Part shown: piece after piece, positions 8,326 through 16,874 of the stretch
Layout: each line of letters begins with the position of its first letter
How positions within the stretch are numbered: the stretch's first letter is position 1
Source of the DNA: Mycoplasmatota bacterium
Lineage (GTDB): Bacteria; Bacillota_I; Bacilli_A; Haloplasmatales; Haloplasmataceae
Direction: 5' to 3'
Assembly (NCBI GenBank): GCA_018394295.1
Contig: CP074573.1
Coordinates: 3,131,758-3,195,757, forward strand
DNA: 64,000 nucleotides
Notes under the pieces: model-generated
Told to the model about the DNA's origin: nothing
Database searches by the model: none
What the model saw: only the letters and a program-made list of their open reading frames with translations
Translations under genes and position numbers: made by a program

Positions 8326-8417
8326 CGTTCTCACTCCACTTTCTTAAATATATTTGATAATTTCATTATACTATTTATTTGTCGCAAAAAAAAGAAGTAT
8401 GTCTATAAAATTATAAA

Positions 8418-8515
8418 GGAGTTGGTATTATGCCAACTGTCATTTCTGAACATCAAGATGAGTATAACTCTTTACACCACACGTGACCTATACAGGTGTA
8501 GTAGCAAGGTGGTGT
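8418..8515 (+). other. possible 18-codon leader ORF with inverted repeat
   Basis: AAAGGAG lies before an ATG at 8,430 that opens MPTVISEHQDEYNSLHHT and ends in TGA. Overlapping its end, TACACCAC pairs with GTGGTGTA across about 27 bases (8,473-8,515). The strong ribosome site is notable, but nothing downstream shows what it might control. Speculative. Confidence 0.25.
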
Positions 8516-8557
8516 ATTATTGTTGACATAATAATGAAAATACATTTGTCGACAATA

Positions 8558-8590
8558 TTCGACAAGGGTAAATTATGGTAAGTGATACAA
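8558..8590 (+). promoter_or_regulatory. candidate promoter of the second PPC protein
   Basis: TCGACA followed after about 20 bases by an extended GATACAAT, about 32 bases before the ATG at 8,622. A second TTGACA lies at 8,523 without a good matching -10. The region also has two TCGACAA-type repeats. Confidence 0.35.
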
Positions 8591-8621
8591 TCAATTTGTA
8601 AACGAATAGGAGGATTTTATT

Positions 8622-9716
8622 ATGAAAAAAATGCTAATGTTTCTATTTAGTGCTTTTATTTTGTTTTTCACATTACAATCAAAAGATCAAGAATACACCA
8701 TTACAAGGGGAAGTAGTGAGAGTATTGGTGATGCGGATATAATTGGGGAAAATGAAAATGATACATCTACTAAGGATCATCCAGGAACTATAGATTACAA
8801 TGAATTTGAAGAAGAAACATATCAACAAGTTCATTTTAGAAAAAATGATGGTGTAAAATACTACACAAATCATAGTTATAAAGATTATTCACTTTCTGGA
8901 ACAATAGATTATCCTGGAGATGTGGATTACTATAAAATTAGTATACCAACAAGCAAGTTATTAAAATTTGTTCATACTCCTAAATATGATATAAGATTAC
9001 TTGATAGTCTATTTAGACCAGTTTCTTTTTCATATGATATAGAAAAGAAAGATGAAAATGGGAAGAATATCAGCATTGAAGATATCTTTGGTTTATTGAG
9101 TAATCAGGAGCATTTGAGTAATGTGGAATATATACTAGAAGTAAAACATCATGATAAAACAATTAGATCAGCTAATTACAACATATTGATTACTGACTTA
9201 ATATATGAACCAGAGATAGCATTAAATTATGATGACAGCCAAATAATTCATAAAGATGAATTGGCATATAAACCAAAGAATAAGATGATATCATATAAAT
9301 TTGAAGATAATCATTGGAAGCATCATGATACTGGAGAATCTGTTACGACTGGAATAGTTGAAGATTTTTATTTTGATGATTATAGAAGTGCAATAAACTT
9401 TGCCAGAGATTTACAAGTAACAATGCTTGCAACTATCCAAAATCTTTTTAGAATGGATGGAAGCAGGCATACTTCAATAATAGATCAAGTCCATTATTTT
9501 GCTAGAGAAAATAATGATGGGAAAGTACATATTAGAATATATACTTACAACAATTATGAACATGATGAAGATGGTCATTTATATAAACAGGGTTCAAGAA
9601 CCGATATAGAAATAACAAAATGGGATGGAGTAATTATTGATTATCCTATCTATTCTGATTGGTTGAGAAATGATCATTTCGAATACACTGATCACACAAT
9701 GTTACCATATGAATAA
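8622..9716 (+). CDS. secreted protein with PPC-like module (paralogue of the gene at 1,600)
   Basis: A 364-residue exported protein. Start ATG 8622 follows AGGAGGATTTTATT. A hydrophobic N-terminal segment (KKMLMFLFSAFILFFTLQS) is a signal peptide or anchor. A Ser/Gly/Asp-rich stretch precedes a PPC-like module whose core, GTIDYPGDVDYYKISIP, closely matches SSIDYVGDVDYYTFT in the protein at 1,600. The C-terminal half contains DDYRSAINFARDLQVTMLAT (compare TTKDKAKLFINSL in the other protein) and an acidic, aromatic tail. Overall plan: signal, low-complexity linker, PPC, unique domain. No membrane-protein gene follows; IS3 copy 2 begins about 30 bases later and may have removed one. Function unknown. 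Confidence 0.78.
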   Translation: MKKMLMFLFSAFILFFTLQSKDQEYTITRGSSESIGDADIIGENENDTSTKDHPGTIDYNEFEEETYQQVHFRKNDGVKYYTNHSYKDYSLSGTIDYPGDVDYYKISIPTSKLLKFVHTPKYDIRLLDSLFRPVSFSYDIEKKDENGKNISIEDIFGLLSNQEHLSNVEYILEVKHHDKTIRSANYNILITDLIYEPEIALNYDDSQIIHKDELAYKPKNKMISYKFEDNHWKHHDTGESVTTGIVEDFYFDDYRSAINFARDLQVTMLATIQNLFRMDGSRHTSIIDQVHYFARENNDGKVHIRIYTYNNYEHDEDGHLYKQGSRTDIEITKWDGVIIDYPIYSDWLRNDHFEYTDHTMLPYE

Positions 9717-9796
9717 ATAAATAATTAAATATTTAAAAAAGTATCTGTATTTTTGTATGTTATAATAATTTTAGTGTGTATTAAGGAGAAGAGGAT

Positions 9797-10360
9797 ATGA
9801 GCATTAATGTATTTAATGAAACAGAAATTGAACTAATAAAAAATAATCCAAATGTTAAGCGTGTGTCAAGTAAATCTATTACTTATACCCTTGAATTCAA
9901 GATTGACTTTATGCATGAATATAGAGGCGGAAAATTACCACGTCAAATATTTATTGAACATGGTTTTGATGTTGATATTATAGGGATGAAACGAATAGAA
10001 CAATGTGCAACTAGATGGAAGAGACTTTATAATGACGGAGGCGTTGTTTCACTTGATGATTCCCGTAAAGATAATCGAGGAAGATATAAGCATGAAATTC
10101 AAACCGAAGAACAAGAGATTGAGAAATTAAAGGCTAAAATTGCTTTAATAGAAATGGAAAATGATATGTTAAAAAAGCTCGACGAAAGCGAAAGGAGGAA
10201 TGGGAAAGAAATAAGAAAAAGTGATAAATTTGAGATGATCAAAAAGTCATCCATAAATCTAGAAGACCAGGAATACAAGATTATTTATGTAGTGTGGCAG
10301 AAGTATCAAGAAGTGGTTACTATAACTACCATTCAGAAAAATCAAAGAAGAATAGAATGA
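9797..10360 (+). CDS. IS3-family OrfA (helix-turn-helix protein)
   Basis: A 187-residue OrfA with an N-terminal helix-turn-helix (TLEFKIDFMHEYRGGKLPRQ region, then GMKRIEQCATRWKRLY) that recognises the element ends. The charged coiled segment QTEEQEIEKLKAKIALIEME mediates multimer formation in this family. The start ATG 9797 follows AAGGAGAAGAGGAT. It overlaps orfB by 67 bases. A classic A AAA AAG slip site occurs at 10,169-10,175, but a -1 shift there meets TGA at 10,222, so recoding more likely happens at CAAAAAG (10,240-10,246). Confidence 0.92.
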   Translation: MSINVFNETEIELIKNNPNVKRVSSKSITYTLEFKIDFMHEYRGGKLPRQIFIEHGFDVDIIGMKRIEQCATRWKRLYNDGGVVSLDDSRKDNRGRYKHEIQTEEQEIEKLKAKIALIEMENDMLKKLDESERRNGKEIRKSDKFEMIKKSSINLEDQEYKIIYVVWQKYQEVVTITTIQKNQRRIE

Positions 10361-11097
10361 AAAAGGAACAAAATGATAAGAAAAGATTTAAACTCATCAA
10401 GGAAGTATTTGAGGTTGGAAAGAAAAAGTATGGTGCTAAACAAATTAAGATGCATTTAAAGGAAAACATGAATTTGAAGTCCATTAGAAGAATTATGAGT
10501 AAATATGGTCTAGTATGTAAAATACGTAGACAGGATCCTTATAAGCAGATGTTAAAAGCAGATCAAAACCATAGAGTACACAAGAATCATTTAAATAGAA
10601 ACTTTGATCAGCAGTCTCCATATAAGGTGTTACTGACTGATATTACGTATATAAGGTATAATAATAGATTCGCATATTTATCTACCATATTAGATGGTAG
10701 TACGAAAGAATTAGTTGCTTATAAGGTATCAAATAATCTTAAAATTGACTTTGTATTGGATACAGTTAAAGAATTAGACAATATAAACTTACCCGAAAAT
10801 GCCATTATACATTCGGACCAAGGAAGTCATTATACAAGTCCTAAATTCTCAAAAGAAGTGAGGTCAAGAAACTTACTTCAATCAATGTCTCGTAGAGGTA
10901 ACTGTTGGGATAATGCACCTATAGAATCGTTCTTTGGCCATATGAAAGACTATATAGACTTTTCAGAATGTAAAACATTAAAAGATGTAGAACTAAAAAT
11001 AGATGATTATATGTACTATTACAATCACCAAAGATATCAGTGGAAACTAAATAAGCTGACTCCTATTGAATTCAGGAATCAGCTTAAAGCAGCATAA
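10294..11097 (+). CDS. IS3-family transposase OrfB (DDE integrase), copy 2
   Basis: A 267-residue catalytic protein identical to copy 1. The triad is D (LLTDITYIRY), D (IHSDQGSHYTS) and E (NAPIESFFGHMK), with the HQRYQWKLNKLTPIEFR C-terminal motif usual in IS3 transposases. The nominal start is GTG 10294. The frame is open upstream to 10,234, so a fused OrfAB made by a -1 frameshift is more plausible than independent initiation. Both halves are intact, so this copy should be functional. Confidence 0.95.
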   Translation: MAEVSRSGYYNYHSEKSKKNRMKKEQNDKKRFKLIKEVFEVGKKKYGAKQIKMHLKENMNLKSIRRIMSKYGLVCKIRRQDPYKQMLKADQNHRVHKNHLNRNFDQQSPYKVLLTDITYIRYNNRFAYLSTILDGSTKELVAYKVSNNLKIDFVLDTVKELDNINLPENAIIHSDQGSHYTSPKFSKEVRSRNLLQSMSRRGNCWDNAPIESFFGHMKDYIDFSECKTLKDVELKIDDYMYYYNHQRYQWKLNKLTPIEFRNQLKAA

Positions 11098-11141
11098 TAT
11101 AATATATTCTTTTTTTCAATATGTCCTTGACATAGGGTACA

Positions 11142-11758
11142 GTTTATTATATGGATACTTTTTTCATTATAGGAGCTGAATGCTAGGGCTAAACTAAACA
11201 AGAAATGTTTGTGAAGGAATACTTAATAGATTTAAATGCAACTTAGGCGTCTTAAATAATCATTATCTATAGAATAATTAAAAATAAAAATTATTAGTAA
11301 TAGGGTTAATATGATAAATATCAAATATTTAATTACTACTAATATATTAGTAATTATGAGTACTTTTCTTGATATAAGCCATAGATTATTAATAATAAAT
11401 CCTGAAATATAAAGAATAATTTAATAATATGAATTTATATTTATTAATACCATAGATAGGCATAATATAATAGATATTAAAAGCATAAATATTATATCTG
11501 AATTTTATCCTAGCATGTGTTTATATTTATAATAGTGCTGATGGTACTTCACCATGGTAAGATAAAACTCATCAAGAATTGGAAGACAAGAAACGACATA
11601 ATCATGAAATGTTTTATGAGAAAATAAATATATGAAGTATTTAATAATTGTCATTTATATACATGATTTTTTTTGCGTTAATGGTATTGATAGTAATTTA
11701 CACAAACTTAGGTGCTATTGATACTTCTTATTCTGATTGGTTTAGAAAGTGAGATGAT
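11142..11758. other. degenerate intergenic region with decayed small ORFs
   Basis: Very AT-rich, with no intact gene. Near 11,633-11,750 a frame begins MKYLIIVIYIHDFF and, after an apparent frameshift, continues ALMVLIVIYTNLGAID, then TSYSDWFRK and a stop. This looks like a broken small membrane protein. Its SYSDWFRK end resembles YSDWLRND near the end of the secreted protein at 8,622, so the piece may be a decayed relative. Low certainty. Confidence 0.4.
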
Positions 11759-11830
11759 ATGAAAATGATACAACAACATACTGATGTAATTCTAAAATTA
11801 AAATCATATCTAGGTGAGATTGATGGATAG
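11759..11830 (+). CDS. possible 23-residue peptide in a micro-operon
   Basis: ATG at 11,759 opens MKMIQQHTDVILKLKSYLGE and a few more residues before TAG. The stop overlaps the start of the next small gene by eight bases, an arrangement typical of translational coupling. It is too short to judge by composition and no homologue is recognised. Confidence 0.35.
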   Translation: MKMIQQHTDVILKLKSYLGEIDG

Positions 11831-12011
11831 ATTAATCATTATCGTTGTTGCTGTATTGTCGTTTTGTTTAGGAATGTTATGGAATTATACACGTTGGCGT
11901 ATATCAGGGAAAATTTACGAACGAGCAAAGGTAATTTATACTGAAAATATCGAGTTGAGATTTGAAAATGCATTTCTTAAACATGAATTGGAAGAAAAAA
12001 ATGAAATTTGA
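11823..12011 (+). CDS. small single-pass membrane protein
   Basis: A 62-residue protein starting at ATG 11823 (a GTG three codons upstream is less likely; AGGTGAG lies before the ATG). Residues 3-20 (RLIIIVVAVLSFCLGMLW) form one membrane helix. The rest is a charged, heptad-like helix (ENIELRFENAFLKHELEEKN). This resembles small phage or plasmid accessory proteins in layout, but no family can be named. It is chained to short frames on both sides. Confidence 0.5.
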   Translation: MDRLIIIVVAVLSFCLGMLWNYTRWRISGKIYERAKVIYTENIELRFENAFLKHELEEKNEI

Positions 12012-12084
12012 AGTAGAAAAGAAAGGGTTTAATAATGATAGTGGAATTTTAGTTTATAATGAAGAACTAAATGAGTTAATGTAA
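12001..12084 (+). CDS. possible 27-residue peptide overlapping the previous gene
   Basis: ATG 12001 lies inside the end of the preceding gene (ATGAAATTTGA overlap) and opens MKFEVEKKGFNNDSGILVYN, ending at TAA 12,082. The overlapping start suggests coupling. It may be the truncated head of a longer lost protein. Confidence 0.3.
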   Translation: MKFEVEKKGFNNDSGILVYNEELNELM

Positions 12085-12208
12085 ATACTCATACAAATAA
12101 ATCAATTATAATCAGAAATTAAATGCAATAAAAATTTTATTATTAAATTATAGTCTATCCCAGTTTTATATAGTTTTGTATTAAAAACAAAGTGAGCTTT
12201 TCTAATAT

Positions 12209-14353
12209 CTATATTTTAATAATTTTAACTTCTGATGGTTTTAAGTATAGGTTTAAGTTTAAATTATAATCAAAATCATATAAATCTCTTGCCGGTTCAT
12301 ATTGGGAATAGAGTTGGTTTGCTTTTCTGGTATAATTTTTTGCTGCTTCTCTTATTTGATACAGGTTTGCCTGGCAATAGGTATCATGGTAAGGGTCAGT
12401 ATTAGCGAAAATAAGTAGGATGTTATTGTTTTGTTGATCTATTTTATGTGGTTCTACATAACCAAAACCAATACAATTGATGCTCATATGTTCAAAACCA
12501 ATCGGATAATAATTGTTTAAATCGACCATTGTATCAATATATTGTTTCCTAATCCTTGAAACAATATCTAAGTTATCAGCGATATCCCAACGCATATGAT
12601 TTAAGTAATGAAAAGCATATTTATCAAATAAAGCTAGTTTACCATAAAAAGGATCATTTTGATCTAAAAGATATCTTTCATTAGGTCTAGCATCTAGACC
12701 AATATTCATTGGTTGTAGTTCATATACTTCTTGTCCAGAATTAATAAATGGAATAGCATTAGGGACAAACATATTTAATATGGTTAACATTTTCGCTGCA
12801 TTACGTCCTCCTTTGCGAGCTGCTAGGCGTGGTGTATCATGTGTCTCACCACAAGCAAAAAGAGGGCATGATAGATGGTGTACATCGTATAAAAAAGCAT
12901 GTAATCGACGATCCTGAAATCTTGGTTCCTCTGTAAAACCAGGTCCAATAATCATATTATAACCTGATTCACGTGCTTTTTGGGCGTTAGATGATTCTAG
13001 TTCTTCTGCGATAAAACAAAAATTAGGATCAATTTGACGTGCTTTAGATAGAATCATATCTAATAAGTCATTTGACAAGGCATGTCCCATATCAATTCTA
13101 GCGCCATCAATTCCAAATTTGCTTTGATAATAAGGAATCACATTTGACAGAGTTTCCCAAAGTTCTATATTAGGCTGATTACCCTGATAATAGTTATTTT
13201 TTATGGTATCAAACAATATATAAGGTGGAATAACTTCATCACCAACATGTTTTTTTAACTCTTTATGGGTTAATACTGGATGATCTAAATACATTCTAAA
13301 GAAAGTCACATCCGTCCAAGGTGGTTGTGGGTCATTAATGTGATCAGAAAAAGCTGGTGCAATTTGAATTCCATATGACTTTTTAATTAACTCTAGAAAT
13401 GATTGATTTGGGTTATGTCTGTATTCCTCTACAATTAGTTCATATTTTTCAGAGTCTAGTGTTTTTGGATCAAAACTAAATTTTCGAATGTGTTTCCATA
13501 CATGGTGTGATTGATAAACTTGTTCTAAAAATTGTGGTTTTGGAGATAAAATAGGTCCTAATGAAGGGACCGAAGGTGGAAAATAGTCATTGTATTCTTC
13601 ACATTTAATCCAATAAAACCATTCTGGGTGATCTAAAATTAAATCATTTTCAACCGCATTTGTACGGGGGATGATATCAATCATTACTTTCATGTCTAGT
13701 ATATGACAGGCTTCGACAAATGCTTGAAATTCATCATCAACAGTAAAGTTATCTCCACTAATTGGGTCTTTTAAATTAGGATCTAACTCAAATAGATTAG
13801 AAACACCATAAGGAGAACCGAGTTCTCCCTTTTTATCTTTTAAGGAAAATTTAGAGATTGGTAACATGTAAACTACATCAACCCCCATTTTTTTTAGTAA
13901 TGGAAGTAATACTAATGTTTTAATAAATGTTCCAGTTTCTTTTAATTGATAGAGATTACTATGATCTAATTGACCACTTCTGTCATGATCCCAAGAAGTA
14001 GATGCACGAATCATCATAGAATAAACAACACTTTTTTTTATCCAATCTCCCCCAAGATAGGAATAATCCTTGGAATGTTCAATTGGAAATATTTGATGAA
14101 TTGGTTGACTGTAATCAATATTTTTTTTAGCTTTAGGTAAAATATAAGATTTAATGACTTCATGATAAAAGTGATAAGGATTGACAATTAGTTCACCCCA
14201 AGGTGTTTTGGTTATTTTCTTTTCATCATAATCCCATGCATTCCATAAGTCAGGAACGGTATAATTATAAACTTGCTTCGTTTTAATTTTTGGTTTTAAA
14301 ATATTTAATAATTGATTTAATTTACTAGTTTGATTTCTATTGGTTTTATTCAT
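12209..14353 (-). CDS. GH13 (alpha-amylase family) glucan-active enzyme
   Basis: A 714-residue cytoplasmic protein (no signal peptide) of the alpha-amylase superfamily. GH13 landmarks appear in order: VDVVYMLPISKFS (region I-like), IDIIPRTNAVE, FGIDGARIDMGHAL with the nucleophile Asp, FIAEELESS with the acid/base Glu, and CGETHDTPR corresponding to the NHD motif. The N-terminal 120 residues are an extra module, and a C-terminal beta domain follows. The exact reaction (amylase, glucanotransferase or maltosyltransferase) cannot be read. The Shine-Dalgarno GGGAG is unusually far (14 bases) from the ATG at 14,353. It is transcribed away from gpmI; the shared region holds a cre-like site. Confidence 0.82.
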   Translation of the reverse strand: MNKTNRNQTSKLNQLLNILKPKIKTKQVYNYTVPDLWNAWDYDEKKITKTPWGELIVNPYHFYHEVIKSYILPKAKKNIDYSQPIHQIFPIEHSKDYSYLGGDWIKKSVVYSMMIRASTSWDHDRSGQLDHSNLYQLKETGTFIKTLVLLPLLKKMGVDVVYMLPISKFSLKDKKGELGSPYGVSNLFELDPNLKDPISGDNFTVDDEFQAFVEACHILDMKVMIDIIPRTNAVENDLILDHPEWFYWIKCEEYNDYFPPSVPSLGPILSPKPQFLEQVYQSHHVWKHIRKFSFDPKTLDSEKYELIVEEYRHNPNQSFLELIKKSYGIQIAPAFSDHINDPQPPWTDVTFFRMYLDHPVLTHKELKKHVGDEVIPPYILFDTIKNNYYQGNQPNIELWETLSNVIPYYQSKFGIDGARIDMGHALSNDLLDMILSKARQIDPNFCFIAEELESSNAQKARESGYNMIIGPGFTEEPRFQDRRLHAFLYDVHHLSCPLFACGETHDTPRLAARKGGRNAAKMLTILNMFVPNAIPFINSGQEVYELQPMNIGLDARPNERYLLDQNDPFYGKLALFDKYAFHYLNHMRWDIADNLDIVSRIRKQYIDTMVDLNNYYPIGFEHMSINCIGFGYVEPHKIDQQNNNILLIFANTDPYHDTYCQANLYQIREAAKNYTRKANQLYSQYEPARDLYDFDYNLNLNLYLKPSEVKIIKI

Positions 14354-14494
14354 GATTTTAAAGGTAACTCCCTTCGTGTATAATCTATTTATGATTAAGA
14401 AATATTTTAAATGTTTTATAAGATTGATTCTTGTATAAACATTATATAGTGTATGTAAATTAAAAAAAAATAAACAATATAACTATACGAGAAA

Positions 14495-14508
14495 TATAAC
14501 GTTTACAT
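14495..14508. promoter_or_regulatory. cre-like catabolite control site
   Basis: TATAACGTTTACAT; its reverse complement ATGTAAACGTTATA follows the CcpA-site consensus WTGNAANCGNWNNCW except for one position. It lies between the divergent GH13 gene and gpmI, a sensible place for sugar-dependent control. Identification rests on the motif alone. Confidence 0.4.
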
Positions 14509-14530
14509 AATGATAAAATAGGCTTTTATC

Positions 14531-14559
14531 TTGTAAAAAGCAAGTTATAAATGTATACT
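14531..14559 (+). promoter_or_regulatory. gpmI promoter
   Basis: TTGTAA (14,531-14,536), a 17-base spacer, then TATACT (14,554-14,559), 30 bases before the start codon. Vegetative sigma-A type. Confidence 0.6.
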
Positions 14560-14588
14560 ATTAACTGTAATAAGGAGGTTTGTTTAAA

Positions 14589-16133
14589 ATGAATAATAAT
14601 TTAGTAGCACTCATTATTTTAGATGGATTTGCATATGGACCTAAATATGAAGGAAACGCGATAGATTTAGCGAAAAAACCTAATTTTGATCGACTAATTG
14701 CTGACTATCCTCATTCAACTTTAAATGCTAGTGGTGAGGCAGTTGGATTACCAGAAGGACAAATGGGAAATAGTGAAGTTGGTCACTTAAATATTGGTGC
14801 AGGAAGAATCGTGTATCAATCATTAACAAGAATAAATAAGTCAATAAAAGAGAAAAGTTTCTTTAATAATAAAGAATTTTTAAAAGCCACTGATTATGTA
14901 AAAGAACATCAATCAAAATTACATATTTTTGGTTTATTATCAGATGGTGGAGTACATTCACATATTAATCATATAATTGCTTTAATTGAAATGGCAAAGC
15001 AACAAAATATAGAAAAAGTTTATGTTCATGCATTTTTGGATGGTAGAGATGTACCACCTAAATCAGCAATTGGATATGTTGAATCATTAGAAAAGGCAAT
15101 GAAAGAAATTGGTTTAGGTGAAATCGCAACGGTTTCAGGTCGTTATTACGCGATGGACCGTGATAAAGACTATGAAAGAACACAACTTGCCTATGATGCG
15201 ATGACTTTAGCTCAAGGACTTAAATTTAATAGCGCCAAAGAAGGAATTGAAACTTCTTATGAAAAAGGTATTGTGGATGAATTTGTTGTTCCTTTTGTGG
15301 TTAAAGAAGAAGGAATGATTAATGAACATGATGCGGTTATTTTTGCTAATTTCCGCCCAGACCGTGCAATTCAAATCGCAACTGCTGTTTCTAATCCAGA
15401 TAATGTAGCGAAATATGCCAAAGCTGGTAAAGCAGTGCTTGATGCTTCAAAAGGTCCTCGTAATGTATGTTTTGTTTGTATGATGCATTATGCTGAAAGT
15501 GTAAAAGGTGAAGTTGCATTTGGACTACAAGATTTACATAACACATTAGGAGATTATGTATCTCATATAGGATTAAAACAATTAAGAATCGCAGAAACTC
15601 AAAAATATGCACACGTTACATTCTTTTTTGATGGAGGTATCGATAAAGAAATTCCAGGATCTAAAAGAGTCCTAATTGATTCTCCTGCAGTAGCGACTTT
15701 TGATTTAAAACCAGAGATGAGTGCATTTGAAGTGACAGATGCGGTATTAAAAGAATTAGATAGAGATGACTTAAATATGGTCATTTTAAATTATGCTAAC
15801 TGTGATATGGTTGGTCATACAGGAGTTATTCCTGCAGCGGTCAAAGCAGTTGAAGCTGTTGATACCTGTTTAGGTAAAGTTGTTAATAAAATTGTTGAAA
15901 AAAGTGGCGTAGCGATTGTTACTGCTGACCATGGAAATGCTGAAAAACTAATTGCTGAAGATGGTAAAGCTTTCACTGCTCATACAACAAACCCAGTACC
16001 TTTAATTATTACTGAAAAGGGAATAGAAATTCGTGAAGGTGGTAATTTAGGAGATATCGCACCTACGATGTTAGAAGTGTTAGGTGTAGGTCAACCAAAA
16101 GAGATGACTGGTAAATCTTTAATAAAAAAATAA
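14589..16133 (+). CDS. gpmI: 2,3-bisphosphoglycerate-independent phosphoglycerate mutase
   Basis: Interconverts 3- and 2-phosphoglycerate in glycolysis; a cytoplasmic, Mn-dependent enzyme of the alkaline phosphatase superfamily. Asp12 (ILDGF) and the phosphoserine Ser62 ([15 protein letters not shown]) are in place. HSHINHI, DGRDVPP and GRYYAMDRD build the substrate site, and TADHGNAE plus AHTTNPVP supply C-terminal metal ligands. At 514 residues it has the standard length. ATG 14589 is chosen over the TTG at 14,580 because AAGGAGG then has correct spacing. tsaC follows 16 bases later. Confidence 0.97.
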   Translation: MNNNLVALIILDGFAYGPKYEGNAIDLAKKPNFDRLIADYPHSTLNASGEAVGLPEGQMGNSEVGHLNIGAGRIVYQSLTRINKSIKEKSFFNNKEFLKATDYVKEHQSKLHIFGLLSDGGVHSHINHIIALIEMAKQQNIEKVYVHAFLDGRDVPPKSAIGYVESLEKAMKEIGLGEIATVSGRYYAMDRDKDYERTQLAYDAMTLAQGLKFNSAKEGIETSYEKGIVDEFVVPFVVKEEGMINEHDAVIFANFRPDRAIQIATAVSNPDNVAKYAKAGKAVLDASKGPRNVCFVCMMHYAESVKGEVAFGLQDLHNTLGDYVSHIGLKQLRIAETQKYAHVTFFFDGGIDKEIPGSKRVLIDSPAVATFDLKPEMSAFEVTDAVLKELDRDDLNMVILNYANCDMVGHTGVIPAAVKAVEAVDTCLGKVVNKIVEKSGVAIVTADHGNAEKLIAEDGKAFTAHTTNPVPLIITEKGIEIREGGNLGDIAPTMLEVLGVGQPKEMTGKSLIKK

Positions 16134-16149
16134 CTTATAAGGTGATTTT

Positions 16150-16761
16150 ATGGCTAAAGTATATCAAACTAATATACTTAAAGAGGCATTATTAAATTAT
16201 AAAAATACTGATATTATTGCGTTTCCAACGGATACAGTCTATGGAATAGGTGCTAATTTATTTAGCATCGAAGCAATTAATAAAATATATCAAACAAAAC
16301 ACAGACCAGGCCATAAGCCCTTAGCTGTTTTATGTGCAAATAAACAACAGATTTTACAAGTGGTAAAAGAAATCCCTCCGCAAATGGAGTTATTAATTAA
16401 TCATTTTATGCCCGGTGCTTTAACGGTGATACTACCAAAAAAAGAGGAAGTACCTGATTTTGTAACAAGTAACCTTCCAACAATTGGTGTTAGAATACCT
16501 AATCATAAGATTGCATTAGAAATCCTTGAAAAAGTTGGACCCTTGGCAACAACAAGTGCTAATCTATCTGGTAATAAGAGTCTAAATGATGCTAGTGATG
16601 TCATTAAGCGACTAGGCGATAATATAGATATTATTATTGATGGGGGGAAAACGGATATTCAGATACCTTCAACTGTTGTCACGATTTTAAATGATGAAAT
16701 AAAAATTATACGTGAAGGATCAATAGAAAAGGAAATGATTCAACAAGTATTAAATAAATAG
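16150..16761 (+). CDS. tsaC: L-threonylcarbamoyladenylate synthase (Sua5/YwlC/TsaC family)
   Basis: Makes threonylcarbamoyl-AMP from threonine, bicarbonate and ATP, the first step toward the t6A37 modification of ANN-decoding tRNAs. Family motifs: FPTDTVYGIGAN near residue 25, KHRPGHKPLAVL, PGALTVILPK, GVRIPNH and ATTSANLSGNKS. The 203 residues correspond to the YrdC domain alone, without the extra Sua5 C-terminal domain. It starts 16 bases after gpmI with AAGGTGATTTT before ATG, so it is probably co-transcribed. A terminator follows at once. Confidence 0.93.
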   Translation: MAKVYQTNILKEALLNYKNTDIIAFPTDTVYGIGANLFSIEAINKIYQTKHRPGHKPLAVLCANKQQILQVVKEIPPQMELLINHFMPGALTVILPKKEEVPDFVTSNLPTIGVRIPNHKIALEILEKVGPLATTSANLSGNKSLNDASDVIKRLGDNIDIIIDGGKTDIQIPSTVVTILNDEIKIIREGSIEKEMIQQVLNK

Positions 16762-16770
16762 ATGTTAAAA

Positions 16771-16803
16771 AAACAAATATCACTAAGGTATTTGTTTTTT
16801 TTT
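16771..16803 (+). terminator. terminator of gpmI-tsaC
   Basis: AAACAAATA / TATTTGTTT stem with a nine-base loop and a long T run, ten bases after the tsaC stop. Confidence 0.75.
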
Positions 16804-16815
16804 CTGTTTATTAAT

Positions 16816-16845
16816 TTGAATCAGGTGATGTTTGTATGCTAAAAT
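16816..16845 (+). promoter_or_regulatory. promoter of the alpha/beta hydrolase gene
   Basis: TTGAAT, an 18-base spacer, TAAAAT, 30 bases before ATG 16875. Confidence 0.5.
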
Positions 16846-16874
16846 AGGAATAATAAATAAAAAGGAGAGATAGT

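Larger units (their letters stand above)
9746..11141 (+). mobile_element. IS3-family (IS150-like) element, copy 2, complete
   Basis: Contains full orfA and orfB. The right end is fixed by comparison with copy 1 at GGGTACA (11,135-11,141). The left end is placed near TGTATTTTTG at about 9,746 only because it lies just before orfA; the inverted repeats match poorly beyond CTGTA, so this edge may be off by tens of bases. No clear target duplication was found. Confidence 0.8.

Noticed and set aside
9740..11147. Exact terminal inverted repeats and target duplication for IS3 copy 2
   Set aside because: Left and right ends agree only at CTGTA with weak matches beyond; I could not fix the left boundary or find a convincing duplication.
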